Below, in pieces: positions 54,985 through 64,000 of a stretch of 64,000 nt of DNA. Below the pieces are notes generated by a model that made no database searches, was not told where the DNA came from, and saw nothing but the letters and a program-made list of their open reading frames with translations. Positions within the stretch are counted from its first letter, which is position 1, and each line of letters begins with the position of its first letter. The position numbers were made by a program, and so were the translations under genes. This DNA is from Diphasiastrum complanatum (lineage: Eukaryota; Streptophyta; Lycopodiopsida; Lycopodiales; Lycopodiaceae), in NCBI GenBank assembly GCA_029204225.1, contig CM055096.1, forward strand, positions 42,218,901-42,282,900, written 5' to 3'.

Positions 54985-56143
54985 AGATCATTCAAGATCC
55001 AAATCCATGTCCCTGATCTTTGGTTACAAAAAGAGCAAACCAACAATCTTGCCAATGTAGAAAAATCAGCATCTACATACAAAATGAGATGCAAACTCTA
55101 AGAGATATTGATCAAACATGAATCAAAACATAAAATATGTTTGATGTCTGTACAATTACAGTACCCTACTATATTTCACACTGTGGAACCGAAAATAGCA
55201 ATAAATGATCATTCTACACACAAGACTGCAAGATCACACCAAGATAGTGCACCAATGAGTAGCAGAACCCAAAGAGAACCATGTATAATGATGAAATGAG
55301 AGAGAGAAGTGAGAAGATGTGTCTCTCCATGAGTTACATCCTTTTATAGAGTGTCCAAATCCTATTTGGCCACTTGTCTTCCCTCCAAAATGTAAACCCT
55401 ACTATTTTTGGGTCTAGATTCAATGTACCCAAAGTTCCATTTGAATCTCTCTCAAACTCGACTACCAACTTTCCCACACTTTCAAAAAGTGTATATTGAA
55501 TGTATTTTAAACTAATATAACTTCAAAAAGTTTATCTCTAAGTCTAAGATGAGTTTTGGCCTCTTATTGACAATTTACTAAAATATGACTAAACTAGACT
55601 AAACTAAGTTGAAATTTCTCACATAAGTTAGTGGATACTTATGGAAGGCCCTTCTTGCTATAAGAAGAGATTCATTTGCCTTGTAAATAACACTTTTGAG
55701 ATTAAGCTTATTATGCTTCTCTATTTTTGAGATTATCATTATATTTCATTTGTGTTCCCTTTGGGAAGGTGCTTGGGCCTCCTCTTGCCTCCTTCTCATT
55801 GGTTTGTATTGTGGCATGCATTTTATTGGTTCTATGTTTAGTATTAGCCGCAATCTCATTTTATTACCCTTTGGGTGTTAAGTAGAATTCAGATTAATCT
55901 TCTTGCTAGTTGGGGAAGCCTTAGCTTGTAGAAACTTAAGAAGTGGACGAACCTCTACATCCCTATACTACATCCGTAAGTAGATCTAGCCACCGCATAA
56001 CTAGATTAACTTCCAACAGTTTGCATCTCATTTATTGTGTAGATGCTGATTCTTCCACATTGGCAAGATTGGTGGAGTTGATTGTTTTCTAACCAAAAAT
56101 CAAAGGGATAATTTGGATTTGAGTGATCTGAAATCTCTCATAG
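54985..56143. repeat. Inverted pair of copia terminal segments
   Basis: 54985-55095 in reverse complement matches 56030-56143 at about 80% by eye, including TTTGCATCTCATTT, GTAGATGCTGATT and CATTGGCAAGATTG. The segment between (about 0.9 kb) contains LTR-like DNA at 55600-55748 that matches 19880-20000 in reverse orientation. The layout fits two related copia ends facing each other. Confidence 0.7.
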
Positions 56144-56149
56144 TTATTT

Positions 56150-57810
56150 GGTAGGAGGCTGAATGTCAAGTTTTTCAAAAATTTTGGATACATTTTCTAT
56201 ATCAACATTACTCTTCATGATAGGACAAAGGAGGATCTATCTACAAAGAAAGGTTGTTGGTTATAGTGAGGTCGGTCAAAGATAGCGCCACTAATTTCTG
56301 ATTTCTCAAATTCCATGAAAATGGCTTCCCTACCAGAAAGAAATAAGACTTGGAGGTAGATCTTCTAGTAGAAACATTTCCTCTCCAATCTGAGTCGGAA
56401 TAGCCTCAAAGAACCATTGGGTCGATGGCATTTTCATCATAACACAATACCTAGTCTATACTGTCTTGAATATATTTCATCACTCTCTTTGATGTTTTCT
56501 GACGTAAGATCTTGGGATTAGACATGAATTGACTTAGTGTGCTGATAGTTTATGTGATATCTGATTTGGTGCATAGCATGACATACATTAGAGATCCTAC
56601 TAGTGAGTGATAAGGATACTTTAATAAGTCAAGTATCTCACTTTCAGGGTCAGCACAGGAAGGTTTGGTCAATATCATATCTAGATCCAATGGTGTATCA
56701 ACTGATTTGCAATCAAACATGTTAAACTTTTCTAGAACATTCTCTAGATATTTCTGCTAGCTAAGATAGATCTTCTTTTGTAATTTACCTCTAGTAATGT
56801 ACATTCGTAACAGTGAATACACAGTGCCTAAGTCAGTCATGTCGAATTCCTTCGATAGATCACTCTTAGTAGTGTGCAACAAGAATGTGTCGTTAGACAG
56901 ATAAGTGCATCATCTATGTATAGAGATATATAAACTGAATTGACACCTATGTGTTTAAAATAAACATTACAGTCAGTTGAATTGTTTGCAAAGCCTAATT
57001 GAATAAGATAAGCATTAATTCGTTATAACCAAGCCCTTGCAGCTTGCTTTTGACCTTAGATTGCTTTGTGCATAAGGGACATCATGACTGGAAGATTCGA
57101 TGTTGTGTAAGACATGATGAAAGGACACAATATCATTTGTCGATGGTTGTTTAAAGTCGTAGAATGCATCCTCTTTGAAGATTTCATCTCTTGAAACAAA
57201 TGCTACATTGGTGGATGGATCATAAACTTTATAAGCTTTATGTTCATCAGGATAGCCAATGAAAATGCATTTATTTGACCTTTGGTCCAATTTCTTCCTA
57301 GGTTGCTCAAGAATATGAACAAAAAATGTGCAACCAAAGATTTTTAGATGGCTGACACTAGGTTTGTGTCCATGCCATACTGGATGAGGAGTTCTGCTAT
57401 TGATTTCTTTTGTATTGGATCTGTTACTATTGATAACATGCTATGGCAGTGGCTTCTGCCCAGAACTTCGAAGGTCGATTGGATTGATGTAGCATAGATT
57501 TGGCTGAAATAAGTAGCGTTCGATTCTTTTTTCTTAGAATGCCATGTTCGGCCAGATAATCAGACATCTCATTCGGAATGTATTCACCACCACCATCACT
57601 TCAGAGTGCTTTCACCTTTCTAGATGTTTGGGTTTCAACCGTGGCTTTGAATCTCTTGAAGCATTCAAAGGCTTCAGATTTATGCTTTATGAACATGACT
57701 ATCGTCCATTTCGAATGGTCATTTATAAAGGTGATAAAGTAAAGTGCATCTCCTAAGGATGGAGTTGGCATTGGAACATTGTAGGAGTGAGGCTCAATGC
57801 ACAGGAGCAT
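56150..57810 (-). mobile_element. Ty1/copia element, 3' half, decayed
   Basis: Read right to left: integrase core (57810-57601, F-I-T-F-I-N-D-H-S), a G-V/W-A-E type region, integrase end/RT linker (57290-57015, C-I-F-I-G-Y and Y-K-V-Y-D-P), RT with Y-I-D-D near 56928-56917, and RNase H with the Y-S-D-S-D-W block near 56400. The first catalytic region of integrase and all of gag and protease are missing. RT and RNase H have many stops. The left end meets a possible LTR start TGTTGGAAG (minus) at about 56023. Confidence 0.8.
57015..57290 (-). pseudogene. Copia integrase end / RT linker
   Basis: A 91-residue frame. C-I-F-I-G-Y-P-D-E-H-K-A-Y-K-V-Y-D-P followed by V-S-R-D-E-I-F is the standard linker between integrase and RT in copia polyproteins. 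Confidence 0.8.
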
Positions 57811-58760
57811 GCATAGCCGTTGGATGAATCCGAATCACACCAATGGTCAAGATTGTGCGGATGAGTAGCAATGTGGACCATGGATCACGTTGGACCAATG
57901 GATTTAGGTTGAAAGGCCCATGAAAAGATTGAAGGGCCAAAATGAAGAAATTTTCAATAAAAAATTTCAATGGAAATGCATTGATGGGACTTGAAATTCT
58001 TAAAAGCTAATTCTTCATTAAAAATCTTCTGTTTAAAGAAACGGTTCAAAAATGTAAGGCAAATTGGCATTGGGCTAATTGGAGCTAGAGGGCATCTTTT
58101 TTGGCCATCCTTGGGCCAAATTGAGCATTGAAACTAGTTGCTCAAAGCTAGAGGACATAGCGACATCACCGAGTAGGGAGAAATATGTTTCAGGGACTTG
58201 TCATCACCATTCCAGTGAGCGGAGTGTGGGTGACCTAGTGATGGGCTACATTCGCCATTTGGGTACCGTAGGGACAAATTTGGAGCTATTTCTGGGTGAA
58301 AACTGCTATAAGACGTTACAATGAGGCATTATCACTTCAAAAATACTATTGGTTAATTATGATAGGGTAACAGGGTGTTTGGAAGCGGTAAATGCGGTAT
58401 GGGGGCGAATGATAGCAGAGAGAGCTAGTGTTTTTCTGAGGTGTACATATTTCGGCGAGAGTTGATTTTGAGCATCTTGGCGAGAACAATACCGTATATT
58501 GTCCCCCCTCCAGGGCCATCTAAGCCAGATGATGTATAGATTCAAAATGAGGATGAGAAATTCATAAATACCCAAGCTGAATAGATAGTTTGGTTATGAT
58601 AAATATATATAGTTTCATATTGATAGAGATACATATATAGAGAAAAGTAGACATAGAGAATACAGAAAAGAATTATTTGCACAATTGTACTAAATCCACA
58701 AATTCAAGTGATCTTTTATTGAAAAAAGATATCAGTTTGTAAATTTGATTGTATGAGTTG
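57811..58760. other. No gene recognised
   Basis: AT-rich, with a few short frames on both strands and no domain. It separates the copia relic from the broken gene at 58.76-60.11 kb. Confidence 0.5.
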
Positions 58761-60112
58761 TCATTGTTCTTCTACAATGTTGATATTTATAGGAAGATCT
58801 TTGCAGAATATTGTGTTCTCATGTCTTCTTCGTACCTATATGAAAAGAAATTTGTTAGTCTAAATATTCTCTGAATAGAGTTATATGTAGAATGACTAAC
58901 AATGAGTTGCAAATGGCAAGAAAATATCACCAACTTTCCATTTACAATGAATCTGAAGTAGTCATGTAGAATTTCATTGTGCCTTAGGACCAGCTCTTGT
59001 CTGATGTGACTTAAGCTCCAATAATCCTCCACTTCAATCGTAGTTAGCAAATCTTCATTGTTGAAAATGTGGAGTTCTTTTTTATTTTTTGTGACCATCC
59101 ATTTGAAGGTCTTGATCTAGGGGCATCCAGATCCCACTTATTCGTTTCCATCTTTGGTAAATGTAAGACTAACCATTTGTCTCTCAATATGATAACAGAA
59201 TGTCGTACAATATTTTCTAATTCTACATTCATTGTCTATGATTGTCTTACAATCCCAACCTACCTCCATCAAATCTAAAAGATTATCATTTGGTACTTTC
59301 TTACAAACAAATAAAGTAGGTGTTCTACGAACATTTGCACATGAAAAGAAATCAACGAATACACATAAGGATAGAAACCAACTTAATCTAATGACTTTTG
59401 ATCCAATGCTTGCTTTCATTGAGTTTTTCAAATCTTATACTAATTTGCATCTGAAAATTTTTGACACAAGACTGTCAGGAGCAAGCCTACATTCATCACT
59501 TCCAAGAGGTGGCAATGGAATTCCTTCAAGCTTTCCGAAACCTCCATGCACATCCGGAATGTACTTGGACTCATAGAAGAATATACCACTATCTACAAGC
59601 TCTTTAGTTCTTCTTATGTATTTGTAATTTTCCAATATCTGAATGAATCACATCCAATATACTTGCAAGGGGTTGTACTGGCTCCCATTCACTTATGTTG
59701 GATGGATATAAAAATGCAAGAATGCAATACTTGTATGATAACTGATATGATCTCTATTAGTTTTCAAGTCATAAATGAAAGCATATAGATGCAAGCAATT
59801 TTTCAACTTACAATTACACTTTTGACGATCATGAATATTGAAATCTTGTAGATGTAGTTCTGAATGCATAAAAGCATGCTGAACCAGGACTTTTGAGATT
59901 GATCGCCCTCTTGGAGAAGTCCTAAACTCAAGGATCTTTGCTTTCCAATAAGATTTGAATGTCATCTTTCCCTCCTCCTTTGGTCACAACATGCCTTTTG
60001 AGGATGGATGCAGCAAAACCCATGAGTTTTTCATGTATGTTGTTGGTTTACTTCATCCTTCTCATTGTGAAGAATCATCGATTCAATTTTGGATCTTGGT
60101 CTCCTAGCCATA
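58761..60112 (-). pseudogene. Broken gene of unknown function
   Basis: From the ATG at about 60112 (M-A-R-R-P-R-S-K-I-E-S), coding-like text runs left in shifting frames: G-F-A-A-S-I-L-K-R, Y-W-K-A-K-I-L-E-F-R-T-S-P-R-G-R-S (59955-59910), then from 59635 one frame to 58931 interrupted by three stops (59435-59437, 59138-59140, about 59117-59119). Its last part reads E-L-H-I-F-N-N-E-D-L-L, W-S-L-S-H-I-R-Q-E-L-V and Y-F-R-F-I-V-N-G-K-L. A 95-bp GT-AG intron (58930-58836) joins this in phase to a final 25-codon exon (58835-58761) ending V-E-E-Q-stop. The terminal part has a compact alternating pattern like a ubiquitin- or PB1-type fold, a guess only. The middle two stops could be removed by a 57-bp GT-AG intron, which is short for a plant. 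I do not recognise the family. Confidence 0.5.
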
Positions 60113-61600
60113 GTGACTGTTGCCACAAGTGAAGTGCCAAATTCTCAAATCTATGACATTGAATCTAGATTCAAAGTTCCATCAGACTTATCACATCCAG
60201 GGGATTGGATCACAGTAACAACATATGCTTATTGTCGAACTGTGACCTGTACCAGTGCAGTTCTAAGTCTACTAATATATTAACTAGTATGGTTAAATAT
60301 TTAACTTGAGACACTATCGTCGGCATATTGACACGTTTAGGGTAGACACTGTCTACCAATAGAATGCTTCCATGTTGCCCGGCGCCAATTTCAAAAATTT
60401 TAAAAGTTTATTTCTATTACTTAATTAAAATCAGTTACGTTATAGTATATTTCAAATATATGCATTGTGATTGGGCCACATGTTGGACCAATTAAGAAAA
60501 TAAATAAATAACATCTTTACAAAGGGTCGTTCTATTATTCCACCTGTAATTTGTGAAATGTGGAAATTCCACTAGGATGCCACCTAAGGAGCTCTCTTGC
60601 TTATTTAAGAGACTCCCTCTTTGTGAAGAGGAGCTTTTTGCATTGTATCTACTCCATGCTTAATAAGAAGATTTTCCATGAGTTTGATGCTACACTAAGC
60701 TCCCTGATCATGATGGTTTTCTTGAGTGATGCCCCTATGATCATGCCCTTCCATTCATATTGTGTGTGGTTGTGGATCTAGAGTGGATTAGTTTTCTTGC
60801 TTTCCTAGTTGTGGATTAGATTTCTTGTTTTCTTGTGGATTAATGTAGGAGCTAGCATTCAAGTAAACTAAATAGGCTGGATCTGTGGTGTGATTCTTGC
60901 ATATCTCTGTACAATCCAGTTCTTGATGTTCTTGGGATGTCCAAGAATCAAAAGGCTGGTTGGTTTCTTGATTTTTGGACTTCTAACATACTGTAGATTA
61001 GTTTCTTGTTTCTTGTTTTGTCAATTTATGCAAGGTAGTTCAGTGTTAATGTAGTGTAGGCTCTGATTTCAGTCCATTTTAAGTGTAGGTAGCTGTAGAA
61101 TCTGTAGAACGTTCATTGGTTTGTATGCTGATCTGTGAATGAGCGTTCTTCGCTTGCATCCATGTAGAATGTAAGTGCGTTCAAGAGTGACGTCTCTGAT
61201 TTGTCCTCTGACAGGCAGGACATAAAGAAAATACTAAAACAAAACTTTATTTCCTTCTGCCTAGGTTGGCATCGTAAAATCAATCAAGAAACCATCTAAC
61301 AATTGCCATGAAGCCTGATAACATGCAGAAACGGTTCCGTAAGCAAGAAGTAGAAAAATAAACAACAAGTCCTCTGGACCATGGGATCTGTCAACATTTG
61401 ACCCGTTGCCGCTTGCATCACTCACATTTTGAAACGACATATGCTGCAAGACTATCTTTGATCGGACCCATGCATGCAATCTGAAATGTCTCCAGATCTG
61501 TTCATAGCTCAGAACGACCTGCACACACCATCCCCATGCCCTGCATACATCCTCAGCTCCTTCTACATCATACTCTACCCATAGCTTACCCATCGTCTCC
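60113..61600. other. No gene recognised
   Basis: AT-rich. A 113-codon minus frame at 61602-61261 has no family features. Part of this stretch may be the 5' LTR of the gypsy element to the right, but I cannot define its ends. Confidence 0.4.
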
Positions 61601-62310
61601 ACCTCCCTCCGTCACCATCTCAGCCGAGCACCCTCTCTCACGTCTCAACCGAACACCTTCTCTTCCATCTCAGCCGAGCACCCTCTCTCACGTCTCAACT
61701 GAACACCTTTTCTTCCATCTCAGCCGAGCCTCTCTCTCTTACCATCTTGACCGACGCAACGCAGGTGCATCAACAAAAACAAAAAAAATTTAAAATCTCA
61801 ACCGGAGCTCACGCTCACATCTCAACCGAAGCTCTCAGTAAAATCTCAATCGGAGCTCATGCTGGAATCTCAGCCGAAGTGTTCGCTGAGATCTCGACCG
61901 AAGCGCTCGCTGGAATCTCAGCCGAAGTATTCACTGAAATCTCAGCCGAAGCGCTCACTGGAATCTCAGCCGAAGTGTTCGCTGAGATCTCGACCGAAGC
62001 GCTCGTTGGAATCTCAACCGAAGTGTTCGCTGAGATCTCGACTGAAGTGCTCGCTGGAATCTCAGCCGAAGTGTTTGCTAAAATCTCAACCGAAGCGCTC
62101 GTTGGAATCTCGACCAAAGTGGTCGCTCAGATCTCGATGAACTGCTCGCTGAAATCTCGACCGAAGTGGCTGTTCAGATCTCGATCGGAGCCGAACTACT
62201 CGCTGAAATATCAACCGAAGCGCTCGCTGGAATATTGACCGAAGCGTCCACTAAAGTCTCAACCAAAGTGTCCACTGAAGTCTCAACCAAAGTGCCCGTT
62301 CAGTCTGGAC
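61600..62310 (+). repeat. 24/48-bp minisatellite in a gypsy leader
   Basis: Core array 61861-62130: strict 24-base half-units, alternating two versions (GGAATCTCAGCCGAAGTGTTC and GAGATCTCGACCGAAGCGCTC types), so a 48-bp higher-order period. Flanks 61617-61860 and 62130-62310 hold more diverged units. Because the unit is a multiple of three, frames stay open on both strands and give repeats such as G-I-S-A-E-V-F-A-E-I-S-T-E-A-L-A. I do not believe any of these is a protein. Confidence 0.85.
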
Positions 62311-62612
62311 CAGAGCAAGTAACACCCATCTCAACCGGACCATAACTTTTGATCAACTTTTTGATTGCCATTTCGACCGAACCACCATCTTCGCAACACC
62401 CTTGAGCCTGAAACTCATACCAACAGAAAGCCCTTTTTATACTGAGTCTCCACCTTCACTTCCTTCAACACCCTAAAAAATCCAAAAAAAACCAAAAAAC
62501 CTAAAAAATCCAAAAACACAAAAAATCCAAAAAAAAATCCAAAAACTCTAAAAAAAAATCCCAAAAACACCAGAAACACATACCCAACACAAAAAAGACA
62601 CAACAATACCCA

Positions 62613-64000
62613 ATGGCTGACAATACAGATCCTGACATCCCAGAAGATTATCCATACGAGATCAGGTCCCCTGTAGTTGAACAAATCAGACGTCATAGAT
62701 TCTACCGAATGCGGTCCCAACCCTACAAGCCATCCACAAACCCATGCGAAGGACAAGAACATGATAGAGTCGAGTCCTCGCGAGCTTGAACCCATGTTCA
62801 TGGTGTTGAAACATCCGATGCCAGAACCAACCTTAATGGAGTCTCTACTACCCACAATGCTCATCATGAGAGACGTACACCCAAACTAGATCTAACAAAG
62901 TTTGACGGTAGTTTGCACCCTCAAAGATTTTTGCAAATCTTTTAGAATGCATGTGATGTATATGGCGAGACATCATCCGACACCATGATTCAACTCTTCT
63001 CGATGACCATAATCGATCGAGCACGAGAATGGTTTTTTGACCTTGATCGTGAAGATAAACGTGACTGATCGCTCTTGAAGGAGGTCTTCATCAAACGCTT
63101 CGAGCCATTTTGCTTGATAGAAAGCCCTTTTGTCAAGCTAAGTAATATCAAAATGACAAAAGACGAATGAGTACGAGACTATATTGAGCGTTTCGAACGT
63201 CTCAAAAGTCAAGTACAAGGACATCCCTCTGAACAAATGCTCATCATCTGGCTCTTAGTCGGCCTTTTAAGATGGATTAGATGCGAGCTTAAATCCAATG
63301 ATGAATATACGAGCCTAAAGTTAGCTATGTCTGATGCCATCAACGAAGAAGACGAAGGATCAGATATTGACGAATCTAGAGAAAGGCAAGCACCACGTGC
63401 TCCTGTCCATGAGTCGAAGCCGATCAAGGACACCCGAGATCAGCTTTGGAAATCACAGCTGGCGTTGCTTAATAAGCAACACCAACTTCAGATGGAGAAA
63501 CTCACCAATGAGTTTCAAGCTACCCTGAAGTCTATCCACAGCAGTATGCTTGGTCAATCAAACCTTGCACATGTACCTTATAGACAAAAAACAATATGGT
63601 GCCCACAGTGTCGGGCTACGCATACTGTTGATGCTTGTCTTTCATATCGACCTCTCCAAGCACATATAGTTCAACAATATGAAGAACACCCATCACAATC
63701 TGGAAATGCCTTGCTTTATCAAGAATATCCATCAGAAAGTCCAGAACCACTAGCCATACAAGATGGCTATGCCATTATACAAGGGCCACTGCACACCAGA
63801 TGTTTCATCTGTGGTGAAATCGGCCACTTCATGGTTGATTGTACCATCCCGAGTGTCCCGACTGTATCCGAAAACACAGTTTCAAAGAATGTCCAAAACA
63901 ACCAACTAAGATCCTACCTGCCCGTCACATCAGTTATGAATCACAATAGGATCCTCACGACAACAACACGAGCACCATAGCAACCAACAGTTAAACCTAC
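62613..64000 (+). mobile_element. Ty3/gypsy gag, runs off the window
   Basis: From the ATG at 62613 one frame runs to 63980, broken by four stops (about 62787, 62943, 63066, 63168) and no frameshift. Features in order are an acidic start, F-D-G-S-L near 62903, A-R-E-W-F-F-D-L, F-I-K-R-F-E-P-F, D-Y-I-E-R-F-E-R-L-K-S-Q-V, a coiled-coil-like K-S-Q-L-A-L-L-N-K-Q-H-Q-L-Q stretch, a C-P-Q-C ... H ... C motif near 63600, and a zinc knuckle C-F-I-C-G-E-I-G-H-F-M-V-D-C at 63808-63843. It ends with TAG at 63978. Protease and RT would lie beyond 64000. Confidence 0.85.
63237..63980 (+). pseudogene. Gypsy gag C-terminal open segment with zinc knuckle
   Basis: The longest intact stretch of the gag (247 codons). 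Holds the matrix-capsid helix end, a Gln-rich coiled-coil-like segment and the nucleic-acid-binding C-x2-C-x4-H-x4-C knuckle. Confidence 0.85.

Noticed and set aside
61747-62238. 163-codon repeat protein G-I-S-A-E-V-F-A...
   Set aside because: The unit is 24 bp, so several frames on both strands are open; nothing supports translation.
62613-63980. Programmed stop read-through or RNA editing to restore the gag frame
   Set aside because: Four scattered stops in a nuclear relic are better explained by mutation; no read-through context is visible.

Overview
The window looks like nuclear DNA of a land plant with a large, repeat-rich genome. The evidence is plant-type GT-AG introns (two genes rebuild with every exon junction in phase), plant Ty1/copia and Ty3/gypsy LTR elements, a CACTA (En/Spm) DNA transposon, LINEs, and plant-type PP2C and ZIP proteins. 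A fern-like genome is my best guess from the kilobase introns and the LINE style. No sequence here proves the lineage. There is no rRNA, tRNA, CRISPR array, plastid or mitochondrial segment that I can recognise.

Three host-type genes or relics can be supported, plus one very unusual candidate. (1) A PP2C-family protein phosphatase on the minus strand, 17121 to 6233: four exons, 492 codons, with introns of about 4.3 and 5.0 kb that hold LINE sequence. (2) A ZIP-family zinc/metal transporter on the plus strand, 48528 to 51425: four exons, 380 codons, eight predicted membrane segments, apparently intact. (3) A broken minus-strand gene of unknown function, 60112 to 58761. (4) Around 1785 to 4467 (+), a multi-exon coding region whose C-terminal part has the motif order of a beta-class DNA amino-methyltransferase (N4-cytosine or N6-adenine type), a rare enzyme class in eukaryotes. 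I rate this the most interesting object in the window.

The rest is mostly a transposon graveyard. 0.15-0.6 kb: gypsy gag scrap. 7.1-9.94 kb: LINE, antisense inside the PP2C gene. 12.7-13.0 kb: LINE 3' scrap. 18.7-20.5 kb: LINE-like 5' piece, a copia LTR with its primer-binding site (PBS), and a gypsy RT scrap. 22.2-24.0 kb (-): internally deleted copia. 24.57-27.5 kb (+): copia with a triplicated PBS. 27.98-35.37 kb (-): one gypsy element split by copia sequence at 30.19-33.92 kb and abutted at 35.37 kb by a CACTA end. 35.37-38.64 kb: CACTA element with a palindromic subterminal array and two divergent transposase-type genes. 39-44.7 kb (+): gypsy with an Athila/Tat-like PBS. 47.1-47.5 kb: GC-rich element with terminal inverted repeats. 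51.9-57.8 kb: gag scrap, LTRs, tandem arrays and a minus-strand copia. 61.6-64 kb: minisatellite followed by a gypsy gag that runs off the window.

The transposons are mostly inactive. Many frames stay open apart from isolated TGA/TAG/TAA stops, which fits decay by point transitions more than by indels. Exon joins, LTR ends and element limits are read by eye and are approximate unless an exact splice or motif is stated.
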